A DNA stretch of 64,000 bases from Trissonchulus latispiculum (lineage: Eukaryota > Nematoda > Enoplea > Enoplida > Ironidae): the NCBI GenBank assembly GCA_030248195.1, contig JASAND010012762.1, positions 1 through 64,000 on the forward strand, read 5' to 3'. The notes under the pieces were generated by a model. That model was given only the letters and a program-made list of their open reading frames with translations, ran no database searches and was not told the origin of the DNA. The position numbers were made by a program, and so were the translations under genes. Below, in pieces: positions 11,797 through 23,531 of the stretch. Each line of letters begins with the position of its first letter. Positions within the stretch are counted from its first letter, which is position 1.

Positions 11797-12307
11797 TCCA
11801 CCGCCCCCTCACCCGGCCTAGACTACTCCCCTGTAGCGGCGGCAGGAATTTTTGCATCCGGCAACCTTTTTCGGGAAATCCAAAATTTTTTCCGAATTTT
11901 CACAATTAGTTGAATTTTATTAAAAATTTCTATATTTTGTCAAATATTTTTGAAGTTTTCAGACAAAATTTGCCGATTTTTTAAAAATTTTAAATTTTTG
12001 TACAGATTTAGACAATTTTGTCAAATTTTTACATAACATCGGGCCCGACACTCCAGAGGGGCCAAAATCGCAGGATCATGTGAAGCTGTAGGTATAAAAA
12101 ACGTTGTTTTATGCAATAAATTCGGTATTTTCGTACTCACTACGACGAGTCGATTGATACCAAGAACAAGAACAAGAACAAGAATAAGAACAAGAATTTT
12201 ATTTCCATAAGCAACGGAAAAGACAACGCAGACAGATTCACAATTTATTCAAGTGTACCAGAGAATACGGACAGAAATACAATGACAGAAATATGCTTAC
12301 ATAACTT

Positions 12308-13015
12308 TTACTTATAAACACGTAGATGCTTGCACAGTATACTTTTACAGCTTTTCAATCCTTCTTTAAAATCAAGGACGTTTTTGCTAAGAATAACGCG
12401 TTCAGATAATGCATACCAAGGATTGATTACTCGACAGGCAAAAGAAAATTTTAATAAGTCAGCAGAAAACTTTGGGCATTCTAGTTTAAGCAAGTGACCC
12501 CGACTTTCGTAAGGTATAGAAGCAAAGACGAAAAGCTCAGAAGGAGCGATAACAGTGTATCCGAAAATTATCTTATATAATAATACCAAATCCACAAACA
12601 TGCGTTCGAGCTCTAAAATGGTTAGAAAAAGCAGTTCACACTGAGTTTCATAATTGTACTGGTTTAAATAAATAAAAAAAGAACAGAAAGTAATTTGCAC
12701 TTTTTCGATTTCCGTTATGTCTTTTATAAGCCATGGATTCCAAATTTCAGAAGCGTAAAACAATATCGATATAACATAGGCTTTGTACAATTTAACTCTC
12801 ACCGCAGTATCATCAGAAACAAAATTGCGAAAAATAAGAGATAAAACAGATCTTGCTTTGTTACACATTTTAGCAATATGAGTTGAGAATTTAAGATTAT
12901 TTACCAAGATCCGTGTACCCTTCAACGCCCAGCAGCACTTCACTCGCATAACTGTAATCAAATTTCGGATTATTACGACCTACATGCAAAATAACTGTTT
13001 TTGGGATCGATACGG
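12308..13015 (-). pseudogene. RT C-terminal part of the split non-LTR element
   Basis: Open on the minus strand from 12961 to the stop at 12308. It carries the region downstream of the RT palm that is typical of these elements (AYVISILFYASEIWNP, then IEKVQ). It resumes where the sequence stops at 13996, so the two parts were one ORF before the TTAA element landed. Confidence 0.8.
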
Positions 13016-13995
13016 TTAAGGAGGTAATTCCTTTTGGGCACATACTGTTATTTGGCGGCGTAAATCAAGATGAAATTTGATGAAACTTTCCGAAATTACT
13101 TCTTTTAGCGTTAACGCCCTCCAATACCGATTCAAAAATTCGAGATTTCCGGTCAGAGTGGTTTTTTTTCAATTTCTGAACGTTTGGCAGCTGCTATACA
13201 GTTATGACTATGTTCATTCGAAAGATCTCAATGGGCTTCACATTTTTGCATTTTAAAGTAAGTTTCTAGCTTTTCTCCACCGTGAGATATAGCCGATTTT
13301 TTTGTTTTAGCGTCGAAAACTTGTCATTTTTGCAGAAATCAAATAATCCAACATTTCTTTAACTACGCAAGCCGTAAAATCAAACTAAGGGCGTCGATCT
13401 GAAGGTCTCACAGGGACAAATTACCCGACGCATGATCGTCTTCCAACTGCTATCCTGTAGGCTGCTATCATAAAAACTGTAGTTTTTGCAAAAACACGAC
13501 CAATTTGTTTCAAAGATTGTGGAGCATTCGCCATGCAAGCTGGAGGGCTACTACTGAACAAATGTGCTCTGCACAAATATACCCAGGGACGATTTTTTAG
13601 TTCCCCCGATTGCTGCTTTCTAGCTAAAGTAATCGCTTGACAAATTTGGAGAAAGTAGGCAAAACACAGGGTAGGCACACATTTCAGCTTTTTTCTCTAT
13701 AACGAAGAGCGAATTCACAAAAAATAAAAAATCGTCCCCAGCTATTTAATGGAGGTATCGAATGATATAGCCGATGTCTCGCGAAAAAATTTACTGGGGT
13801 CTGCAAACATTCTGGAAAATTAAAATTAAAAAGAAAATTAAAAATATTTTAGGAAAGCAACATTAGTTTCATGGTATGCATTAAAAAGTGAAAATGTCAA
13901 GCTAAACTTTGATATAAAAATGACTTCTTAACTCAAAATAATGGTGAGTAATAATGGTGCAAACGTTATGTGACCAAAGGGAATCACCACCTTAA
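13016..13995 (+). mobile_element. TTAA-flanked element, copy B (980 bp)
   Basis: TTAA flanks both ends (13016-13019 and 13992-13995). The left terminus is GGAGGTAATTCC, one of the more mutated versions of GGTGGTGATTCC, and the right is GGGAATCACCACC. It is inserted inside a retrotransposon ORF2, so it is younger than that insertion. Confidence 0.9.
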
Positions 13996-15985
13996 CTACC
14001 AATCAGACACCCATTTCTCGAAATTATTTAGCAAATTTTGTAGAACGTTTTGTCGATCAATACCAGAGACAAACATTTTTATATCATCCGCATAAGCACA
14101 ACAACAATCATTATTGTTAAGGAAAAGAAAGTCGTTTATAAAAACCAAAATAATGTCGGACCACATACTGAACCTTGTGGGACACCGCTAACAACAGTAC
14201 TCCAGTTTGAAAACGATTCATTTAAGCGAACCCTTTGTCGCCTTCAAGAGACAAAAGCAGATATAAGATTTAGAAATTTTCCAGAAAACCCATAAGACTC
14301 AAGCCTATGTAGAAGTTTTGGAATTGAAAGGGAGTTGAAAGCCTTTTTCAGATCAATGTATACAATATCTAGAAGCAATTTAGAATCTATAGATTTTATC
14401 CAAGTATTAGTACAATTTAATAGGTTAGTAACAGTTGATCTGCCCTTTAGGAAACCATGTTGATTTGATGCGATTATATTTCTATTTACACAATGCTTCA
14501 TAGCATTCCTATTTATGAAACAATCCAAAGACCGTGCGGCACCACTGGTTAAAGAAATATCGCGATAATTATCAACAGAAGCTTTTGATCCTTTATTTTT
14601 ATAGATCGCAGTTATGTTGGCATCTTTCCAGCCCTGTGGAACCGTACCGTAAAATAACAAAAGTCTGTAATCAGGTATATAGGAAAAGCTAATTCAGCAG
14701 CAAATGTTTTATAAAATATATATGGAATATCCTCAGGCCCACTCACTAGTGTAGGCTTAAGCTTACACAAAACCTCATAGATATCTAGAACATCAAACAT
14801 AATCATATCACAAGTAAACTGACATACATGATTCACTTCAGGTATAATTCCATTATCATCGGTGTAAACAGAGGAGAAAAAATTATTCAGAACTTTACAT
14901 CTTTCAGAGTTTGTGTATGCTTCCGAACCATCTTGAGATTGGAGGGTTGGTATACCAGACTTAGTTTTTAAATTTTGGTTTGCATACTTAAAAAATTTCT
15001 TGTTGTTTGGGTTATGACGAGCAAGAGAAGTTTCATGATTCCGTAGAAAAGATTTTAATTCTCTATTAAAAATATCAGTTAGTGCAACATATTCTTGTTT
15101 TGCTTTAAAATCCATATTTCGCGTCCAAGTTTTAAAAGCAGCATTTCTGCGATTCTCTAAGCGCTTCAGTGTAACAGGCCACATTAAATTATATGAATTA
15201 CATTTAACAACCGGTGCATAGTTTTCAACAATATCATGTATAAATACACAAAAGTTATTCCAAAACACTTCAACTGGGTTAGTAGAACCATCGAAACCAA
15301 ATCACAAAAGAGAATGCCAGTCAATAGAGCATAAAATCTGATTAATTAAAATTTTGTCCACAGCGAAAAAGTTACGAAAAACTTATCTTTTTCTTGCATA
15401 GAGACAGAAACGCGAAAATTTAAGGATGCATGATCCGAATGACCCAGTGGACAAGATACTTCCACATTATCCACAAAATCAACAGAATATGTTATTAGTA
15501 AGTCTAATATATTAGGGGGGGGGGGGTAAAACGAGTGGGACTAAGAATGTGTTGAGTTAAATGCAACTCTGCAAGACAATTTAGAAAATCCAAATCCTTC
15601 TGACTTTGTCCGGTTAGTAGTTCCCAATTTATTTTCGGAAGATTAAAATCCCCACAAATAATCAGTTTTAAATTATTCCTGGCGGAACAGACCAAATGTA
15701 AATCCTGTATCACTAGATCAAGTACATTTTGATCATTGGGGTTCTGTATACACAAACAAGTCTAACAAACAAAATCAACAACAATCATTTCTGAGTGCAA
15801 TCTAGAACTCAAAGCGGGGATGGTGTAATTAATTTCATTGCGTAGTAAAATACAAACACCTCCTCCATGCTTGTTTCTGTCTTTTCTAATGATGTAGTAG
15901 TTTGTCCCTGACAACAAACAAACGTCATTTATTTGTTCATCTATCTTTGTTTCAACCAAGCTAAGAACATCATATTTTTCTAATT
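13996..15985 (-). pseudogene. Endonuclease and RT N-terminal part of the split non-LTR element
   Basis: APE-type endonuclease pieces are visible at 15959-15762 (KHGGGVCILLRNEI) and 15755-15504 (GDFNLPKINWE). A linker and RT follow at 15268-14612 and 14660-14244 (QHGFLKGRS, DLKKAFNSLS). A further frame change leads to the QGS block and the YADD catalytic motif near 14080. I count at least three frame breaks, so it is dead. The 5' part of ORF2 and all of ORF1 are absent. Confidence 0.85.
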
Positions 15986-16260
15986 GTTTTCTTATGGTTT
16001 TCTAATTAATTTCTGTTAATTTTTTCTAACCAGGCACCACTTTCTAATTGTTTTCTGAATTATTTCTAATTGATTACTTAATATTTTCTTATTTCATTCG
16101 AATTAATTTCCTAAAAAGTTAACATTTTCTTATTGTTTTCTAAATAATAGCCATTGTTTTCAAAAATGTTTCTAATGATTTCCGATTGTTTTCAGAAACG
16201 ACTCCTTCGTAGCTTGAAATATTTTCTACTTGTTTTCCAGATTATTTCTAAATGTTGACT
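15985..16260. repeat. Degenerate TTTTCTAATTG array
   Basis: The words TTTCTAATTG, TTGTTTTCT and ATTTTCTTA recur about every 15-25 bases for roughly 275 bp, directly upstream of the 5' truncation of the retrotransposon. Units are too diverged for a fixed period. Confidence 0.5.
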
Positions 16261-16639
16261 CCGCGATATCTCGCTGCTGTTTATCACCACTAATGCCACT
16301 AACATGTTAAACGCGTGATTTAATCAGCAAACAATAAACCCGAAACAGAACGTAAAATCAATACAAAGTGAACAGAATAAAGTGAACAGCAAAAGACAAA
16401 CACAGGCTCACATTTTGCATGCTAGTCGGCAGGGCCCATCCTATCTAACACGCAAAATTTGAGCTTGGAAATTTGGAAATTTTTGACCCCTCAAAAATTC
16501 TAAATTTATATATATATATATATACGTATTTTCAAAGACCTAAGGGAATCTTCTAGCAGTTAGACAATAACTTTTAATAGTTATTATATGAGTAAGCTAT
16601 ATATATATCTCCTTTTCCTAGCCGGTAAAAACCCTACAG

Positions 16640-17321
16640 TTTTATAGGCAAAAATAAGTGGGGGGGGGAAGAGTGGGGGGAGGTCCAAAACCAAAAGTAG
16701 GGGAGGTCCGAAAGTGGGCGAGGGGGAAATAAAATGAGCTATAAATGCCAAAACTACAGTATAAAAAGCCTGTTTTCTACATATATATACTGCTATAACT
16801 AAGCTTAAAAGTGCTCAAAACCTACGTAAGTTTTGGCACCAAAATAGACTATTTTTAACCAAAAATTTCCGGCTAGGCCGGAAAATATTTGAAAATTCTG
16901 ACCAAAAATCCTAAAAATTTGGCAATTTTTGGGCACCTTAGGGTGAGTGGGGGAAAGCCCAAAAAAGCGGGGGGGCCCAAAAAGTGGGAGAGGGCGTCCC
17001 CTACCCCATTCAGCGTCCTCCCCCCCCCATTCGAGGAGCCACTCCCCCATAAATTCCAACCTCCACCCATAACCCCAAAAATTGTCATTTTTTACCTTTT
17101 AATAGTCTAAATTTTCAAAAAACTTTCGCGAACCCCCCCCTCAGATTTTCAGATGTGTGCTCCCCCCCAAACGTGGCCAAAAATGGCAAAAAAGGGGTAA
17201 AGTTGGTCGAAAATTTGGGGGGGGATACCCCACCAACCCCCCCCCCCCCAAGGAAACTATGGGTATGGCCGACTCGTGGGGGGGTCTCACAGGGGGTAAA
17301 CTGTAGCCTGGTACACCTGTG
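16640..17321. mobile_element. CATAGGTGT-family element, inverted, one end recognised
   Basis: The right end (17275-17321) is the reverse complement of the left part of the element at 5942, with one change in the terminus (TACACCTGTG). Inside are G/C runs like those in its relatives. I did not find the other terminus. 16261-16640 holds only AT-rich sequence and TA microsatellites. Confidence 0.5.
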
Positions 17322-17509
17322 ACCGTCCACCGACAATCCCCCTCATGGTTTTTTGTGTAGAATACTTTGTATTTAAAACTAATTTACACACCAAAATACA
17401 CAGCCAAATTTTTGAAAATTTTTGCAAAAAGTGTTCTGAAAAAAAAGTCGAACTTCCAATTCGAACTTCGAACTTCCCTTCCAATCGAACTTTTTATAAA
17501 TATTTTAAG

Positions 17510-18330
17510 CATAAATTGAGTTGTTCAGATAGTGTGCCAATATGTGCTGGGGATGAGGTTGCTGAAAATAACGGGCACAAAGCTAACCTGCTTAAAATGA
17601 TCAGTTTAGATCAGTTCTTGTCTTGGATGATGGAAATTCTATTGATTTGCCGGTAAAAACTTTGATTCTCCTTTGGAAAGTGTCTTTTCACAAACTCATC
17701 TATAGTGAAAGCTATTAGTTCTTTAACACTAAATTCGGCAGCCGGACCGGATGAAATTCCTTCGTTTCTTGAAAATGTTCACAAACCAACTGAGTCGACC
17801 ACTTCAATTGATTTTTCAACAATCTTTTGACGAAAGAAAGCTTCCTGATGACTGGTTCATAGCCCACATCGTTCCTATTTTGAAAGGTAAAGGTTCGCGT
17901 TCCGCACCAGAAAATAATAGGCCCGTCTCCCTCACAAGTATTTGTTGCAAAATAATGGAAAAGGTGTTAAAATCATTTCTCTTGGATCACCTGTTAGGGA
18001 ATAAGCTAATAACCAAGGAGCAGGATGGGTTTATGTGCCATAGGTCGACCCAAACTCAGCTGCTTGAATGCATTAACTCCTGGTCCGTTCACGGGACCTG
18101 AAAAGAGCAGTTAAAGTTTTGTATTTAGATATAAGCAAAGCGTTTGATTCGGTGTCTCATGAAAAGCTTAAAAGCAAACTTTCCTCGTAGGTATAGGTGG
18201 CAAAGTGAGTAACTGGGTTTCTGCTTTTCTTAGTGGGAGATCGCAGTATGTCAAAGTTAACGCTGCACTGTCTGAAGTTGGAGATGTTTTGAGTGGGGTC
18301 CCACATGGCCAACTTCCTATGTATCACGTA
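17510..18330 (+). pseudogene. Reverse-transcriptase fragment of another non-LTR element
   Basis: Conserved RT blocks appear in order but in shifting frames: AAGPDEIPS, PENNRPVSLTSICCKIMEKV, ITKEQDGF, a KAFDSVSH block and a truncated SGVPHGQ block near 18300 (usually PQGSVLGP). It has no YADD box, endonuclease or tail, so it is a relic truncated at both ends. Confidence 0.8.
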
Positions 18331-18482
18331 CTCTTGGTAGCAGTTTGTAGAAATATTGTTTACAACTGTTTTTGCTGCGGCAAGACTGTGTGTACTTTCT
18401 CACATAAGGGTATATAGATGTATTCACGCGGAATGAAAACTGATTAATGTTAATGTAAAATCGTGTTCTATATAGTCCCTCC

Positions 18483-20161
18483 GTTAGAATTGAAAGCTTT
18501 ATCTATTCTTCTTGCCAGGATGCCACTCAACACTACGAAGACCTTAGGCAGGCTAAAGGTGTTCCTTCTGTGAAAATACATGCATACTATGAAAATGGAA
18601 AGCCGAAACCAATTCCGTGCTGTCGGAGGGATGGTTCGGTAAGCCCGCAGACGATGTTACATTTTCTATGTCAAACATATGAAAATGTGGACAACAATTA
18701 TAAAGTTTCAGGAGGTTATTAAGAGGTACATTAATTGCTGTGAAAAGGTGGAAGGAAACCCTAATAAACAAACATAAGTGCTTGAGGTGGTGATTTTTGT
18801 GGGCACGTTGCTTGCCGGCTCAAATCACTTAGACTTTACTTTTTATGCCATTAAGCCATATTTCTTTTTCAGTCCGTAGGATCTTCCGTACAATATGCAG
18901 CCTCGATTCTTGCTAACATTGGAGCACTGTTTTGAAGGACATACTTGCACAATGCTCTCTTCACGTTGCTCTGGTGCTGTTGTTAATAATTAAATAATCA
19001 AAAAATATCAAATTCAAATACTATGGTTTAATCAGAATTAAATATTTTGCAAAACATTTTGATCATATGATTATGAAATCAGTATTTATGAACACCTGTA
19101 GTGGTATTAAGTTTTTAATAATGTGTATATACTTTTTAGTCTTTGTCTGTTTCGATTGCATCATGGTCAAGCATAGATAAAAATTAAAAAATGAAACTTA
19201 GTTAAAAGTTTTCTCACAGCAAAAAATAAAATCTATTTAACTTTGTTTTCAGCCAGCAACCTTAATGATGTAGAACGGTTGAATTCAACACTCTATATGT
19301 GGTCAAGTGGTTTGTTCATACCTAGTTCGTTCCATGGCCAAGTCAATGTATCCAGAGAACATTTAGATTTGCTCACAACAACATGTCAACAGCAATTGAC
19401 CTATAGGTGAAAGCAATGAAGGATCTTGATTACTGTGGATCAACTGTTCATGTGAAAGCAGGCGAAACCCCTTCCGATACCATCCTTCTGGCTGAAGCTT
19501 GCTGAGTCTATTTTCAAAAAAACCGTCTACAGAAACTTCAAATTTTGGAAAAGAAATGGCCTGAATTAATAGCCAAGCTTGGTTATTCTAAACTTTTCCC
19601 CTGAAATTACTAAAATGATGACACGACACAGGCAGCACTGCAGCATGCCTCGTTACCATTTCTTCCTTTATCCCTGCCTTGAGGAGGATTGTATCACCCT
19701 ATCTGTCGAGACCCAGAGCGACGAAAACAACTCCGGGAGAACCCGCCAACTTGGTATCCTGGGGGTTAATCCTACCGGTTAATGAAACCCTATTCCCTGT
19801 TCCAGATCCCAACCGCCCTTGGGGTGGTAATTGTTCTCAATGCAGTCCACAGTTTTGTCCAGACCACTATATGTCTGTTACCGATGGAATGAAGCATCAG
19901 GATATGGCCGTGAAGACACCGCCTTCAATTGTCCTTGATACGGAGTTCAAGAACAATTTAGATAAATTCTATAAAGATGGGCAGCTGGACGTTGAATATA
20001 TGGTTAAATTGGCTAAAAACTTGCTTTTGCATGTGGAAGAAGTTGAGGCCCATTTCACTCATAAGCTTAACTTAAAGACGACTCAGGCCATCTTGGCAAA
20101 ACATGGCAGAAATGTGCCACGAAAGAGTACCAGGCAGGTTCCTCTCGCCGACGATATTTAG
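18483..20161 (+). pseudogene. Decayed coding region of an unnamed Cys-rich protein family
   Basis: Protein-like stretches follow each other with frame changes. 18480-18640 contains YYENGKPKPIPCCRRDGS and is followed by a GTAAGC donor. 19253-19420 follows a TTTTCAG acceptor and contains VERLNSTLYMWSSGLFIPSS. 19420-19560 and 19590-19680 follow. 19679-20161 is open for 160 codons and contains CSQCSPQFCPDHYM then PPSIVLDTEF. The order (Cys-x2-Cys, Cys-x2-His-Tyr, PPS, then a helical stretch) resembles a repetitive hypothetical-protein family I have seen in invertebrate genomes but cannot name. Phases of the visible splice sites do not agree, so I treat it as broken. Confidence 0.45.
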
Positions 20162-21130
20162 TAAAGGTATATTTCTCGTTATATTTCTTTCAGTGTAAAT
20201 ATTCAGTATGAAAGAGGTCATTTGAACACATTTCTGATTTACCTTACAATGATTTTCCAATTATGAACATTTAATAGTCTGCTGCAAATCTTTACAACGT
20301 TTTCAATTCAGACTGAAATATGCTCACAAACCTCTTGACGTACAAAAATAAGCATACACTATACGTTTCCACCCCTATTGCACGATAACGGCGTTCTTAC
20401 TTTTTTGAACATGCAGATAAGAAAACTAAGTGTACTGTGCACTGTACATTTGTACTTCGTTAACACCATTTGTAGAGTTCAGTTAAATTCAAACTGTTGC
20501 ATAAAACCCTTTTTATGGCAACATTACTCTGTTATAAAAGAGGTTGCATTTCTACCTCCTCATAAAACACTACTACTCTTCTCGATACACCAGAGAAACT
20601 ATGTATAAATTTGACAATTTAAATAAAAAATCTTGAAGTATACAGTAATCTTGGCTCTTTTAATATGTACTTTACTGTATACTACCGTAAACTGGATTAG
20701 AATGAGAGTGGCACAGAATATCAATTAAGAGTCTTGCGTCTTGCGTCTTGCGTCCTGCGTCAAATAAGTCATCTTATCAAATAAGAATATGAGAGTCTTG
20801 CGCTCCTTCCCCTCCTGCCTGAAAACTTTTGATTTTATGACCAACAGTTTCAATTTTGTATAGACGCATACTGGAAGCTGACGAATCCAAAAATGCAAAA
20901 AGTGTAAAATTTTGAAAAATCCTTTAAAAGTTTTAAAATTTTCGATAAAAGAGGATCAAAAATATTTTTGTCCCCTATTTTGCTGAAAACTTGAATACAT
21001 GGGTCATATGTACATGGGTTAAAAGTTCCGACAGGGGGATACCGCATGAGACCTGTCAAATCAGTGTCGAAAATATTTCTCAGAAGTCGATTAGCTTTTG
21101 GGTTTCAATGTCGTCATTTTTATTTTTCAG

Positions 21131-22148
21131 AGGAAGAAGAAGAAGACTCACACACGGAACAGCTTGGTTTAAAACATTATGCCGAAAGAATTCGGTTTAA
21201 GCGTAAGAGTCAGTTGGATGGTGAACAACAAAGTGCAGCGGCATCAGCCAGAGTCAGTTCGTCCAACGACGAAGGCAGTGAAGTCGGAAGCGATGATAAT
21301 TCTGTCGCCGATCTCGAAGGACAAATCCAAGGTCACGACGTGCGGGGTATTAGCCCTATTGCTGACTCAAATTTAGAGCAAAGTGGTAACAGTTCTAGCT
21401 CTGAATACGAACCACTGGTGCGCTGATCTGTCCGTTTGCATGGAGCAAATGAAGGTCCCATTTCCCGCCGCAGATCAATTGGTAAACCAACTGCTTCGAC
21501 GCCTTCTACTTCCACATCATCTTAAATCAAGCCTAACTACATCGTTCCCTCAATAGTCAGTTCATCTCGCGCAGCATGAAAGCCTTCGCAGCTCCAAGAA
21601 GGGCTAGGTTTTTTTTCAGATTTTATTTTTCATTTGTTCCTGCCTTTAAAAGTTTGAGCGCATGTTCAACTGGACAAAAGTGTAAATAACGAAAATTAGC
21701 ATCATATGCAGAATTTCCCCTCCTAAGTACCAATATGCAGAATAATTCCATCCTAGCAGTGAAACACATAATCAAACTGTTTGAGTGATCCTATGGTCCG
21801 AAAATTATTCCTGAAATGGTAGTTTCTTTTTGTGTTTCTGCCAACCCTGTTTTCTCTGTTGTCTTTTTATTTAAAATGTGGTGTTGTTTGGTTTTAGGCA
21901 AACAGCTTACCAGCTCATTCAACTTGATTTGCCGGGCCTGTTTTGAACCAATCACAGATAGCAATTTTCAGGCCTGCTATAGGTGTGAAGAAGAGAACGT
22001 TAGCAATGGCAGTGCGTGGGCCGGATTTTGGAACAACAATTATCATTTGAACTGTCTGACAAGAGACGAAACCTTAAAGAAGTCAGTCATGGCCGGAACT
22101 ACCAAAGTTATGTGCCCAGTACATGCTGACAAAATTTCTGGGTATTAA
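21131..22148 (+). CDS. Small gene with acidic exon and C-terminal PHD/treble-clef-like zinc finger
   Basis: Proposed exons are 21131-21385 and 21898-22148, both entered in phase 1. They follow the acceptors TATTTTTCAG and GGTTTTAG and are joined through the donor G|GTAACA. Exon A encodes an acidic, Ser-rich region starting EEEEED. Exon B has ligand pairs C-x2-C, C-x2-C, H-x2-C and C-x2-H (CRAC, CYRC, HLNC, CPVH), then a stop overlapped by AATAAA at 22147. No upstream first exon was found, so the N terminus is missing. Family unknown; the finger could bind chromatin or another protein. Confidence 0.45.
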
Positions 22149-22561
22149 TAAACTGCAATGGGACATTTAATTTTCCGTGCTGCCATTAAAGTCGTGAACC
22201 ATTATCAAATACGTTAATATTTATTGATTGCTATTTGATATTAATTCTTGCAATAAATATATTTACTGTTTTCCAATTTCTTGCGCTTTGACCCCCCCCC
22301 AGCCATTTTAGTTTTGAGTTTTCAACCAATTTTAAGCTTATCATGTCGGATTGAGGAATCGTACAAGTCATTTTTGCGTTTATTAAAAATGTCAAAAGTT
22401 TTGAATGCTCACACCTCAGAATAAATGCAGAAGTTATGTATTGGTCAAAGGATCAAAATTAATATGGCTGGGTCGGAAGTCTTGTGAAGTCTGTCTTGTT
22501 TTTTAACGTTAAAGTGGACCTAGTAGCAGCAAACTACTAGTATTAGTAGTAGGTAGCAAAT

Positions 22562-22790
22562 AGTCAAGTTTTGACTATGGGGGTAGTTCTATAGATTCTA
22601 AAAGAGAACGGCAGCTTCGGTACTTTCGAAAATTTGTTCCCACATTCCCTCGTTCCAGCTTATCCAAGTTTTGGCATTTTTGCAAATGCCGCTCAAAAAC
22701 TTCCTGACATTGTTCAGTAATTTTTGTCAACGTTCAGTGCCTTTCAGTTAAAACAAATAAATAATATGACCGGGTAAAATTCTAAATCTT
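22562..22790 (+). repeat. Dispersed repeat module X, copy 1
   Basis: Matches 32419-32660 and, more weakly, 33490-33690. All three share a hairpin-forming GGCATTTTTGCAAATGCC and an end close to ACCGGGTAAAATTCTAAATC. Confidence 0.75.
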
Positions 22791-22792
22791 CT

Positions 22793-23219
22793 GCACTTCA
22801 ACGGCACTCTGCCGTGGAGAAACTAGAAAAAGGGAGGTACGTTTTTAAAAAAACTTTAAAATGAAAATCTTGAAATCATAGTTCCCTCATTTGAGACTAC
22901 TCTGCTTAAAAACGCAATTTCACTGAGCTGATTTCAAAATTTTTTGGTAAGTAGTCTGGCGTAGCCTGTTAACATTTGATGAACCCTGATTTATGTATGC
23001 TGCATGCATGCCCACTGTAGTTATGTATACGTTAGGAAACACTCTGCTTAATCGTTGCGGTCTGCTTGCCAGGTTTATGAGTATGTACTGTCATTTCTGT
23101 AAATAAAGATTCACCGTGCATGCCTAGCTGTATATATATGGTATTTATTTATAGTACGGTACAGTCGTCCCTAGCAAAGGGAGTAAAATATATGACCGCC
23201 TATTTTTATCTTTTTCTAG
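22793..23219 (+). repeat. Dispersed repeat module Y, copy 1
   Basis: Nearly identical to 31437-31860 over more than 400 bp, ending in both copies at ATCTTTTTCTAG. The order relative to module X is opposite in the two loci. Confidence 0.85.
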
Positions 23220-23228
23220 TTGAAGTTG

Positions 23229-23306
23229 CCTTTGTAGTTGGGCGGGCAGCCCACGACCATTTCTAGGTGTCTTTGTAGTTGGGCGGGCAGCCCACGACCA
23301 TTTCTA
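23229..23306 (+). repeat. Tandem pair of module W (GGGCGGGCAGCCCACGACCA)
   Basis: Two adjacent copies of a ~38-bp unit. A third, diverged copy lies at 31925-31970 after module Y copy 2. The unit contains a GGGC..GCCC hairpin. Confidence 0.8.
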
Positions 23307-23531
23307 CGACCATAACCAGGTTTTAACCCATTTGATTCAGGTTGTACGTGAGTGGCTCAACGAATCAAAATCAAAAAGCTGTGTTATCAACCATATCTTA
23401 TCAGTCGAAATTGACGTTCAAAATCGAGCTCACGAACAGCCTAAATTCTAGTTCTGTTACAGGTGGACTGACTCTTGGCTTTTCTTCTGATATTTTGGAT
23501 TCGTCTTGATTTCGGATTCTGATTTGTGATT

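Larger units (their letters stand above)
12164..15985 (-). mobile_element. 5'-truncated non-LTR retrotransposon (CR1/Jockey-like), split by a TTAA element
   Basis: Read on the minus strand it runs from the endonuclease (15959 downward) through RT to a 3' tail of TTCTTG repeats (12164-12196). The ORF1 region is missing. The element at 13016-13995 interrupts it within the RT domain just after the YADD motif. Confidence 0.85.

Noticed and set aside
18783..18815. GAGGTGGTGATTTTTGTGGGCACG, like a TTAA-element terminus
   Set aside because: No TTAA and no matching body or right end nearby; at most an eroded solo tip.
23229..23306. Two spaced repeats that could suggest a CRISPR-like array
   Set aside because: Only two adjacent units without spacers, in a eukaryotic repeat module.
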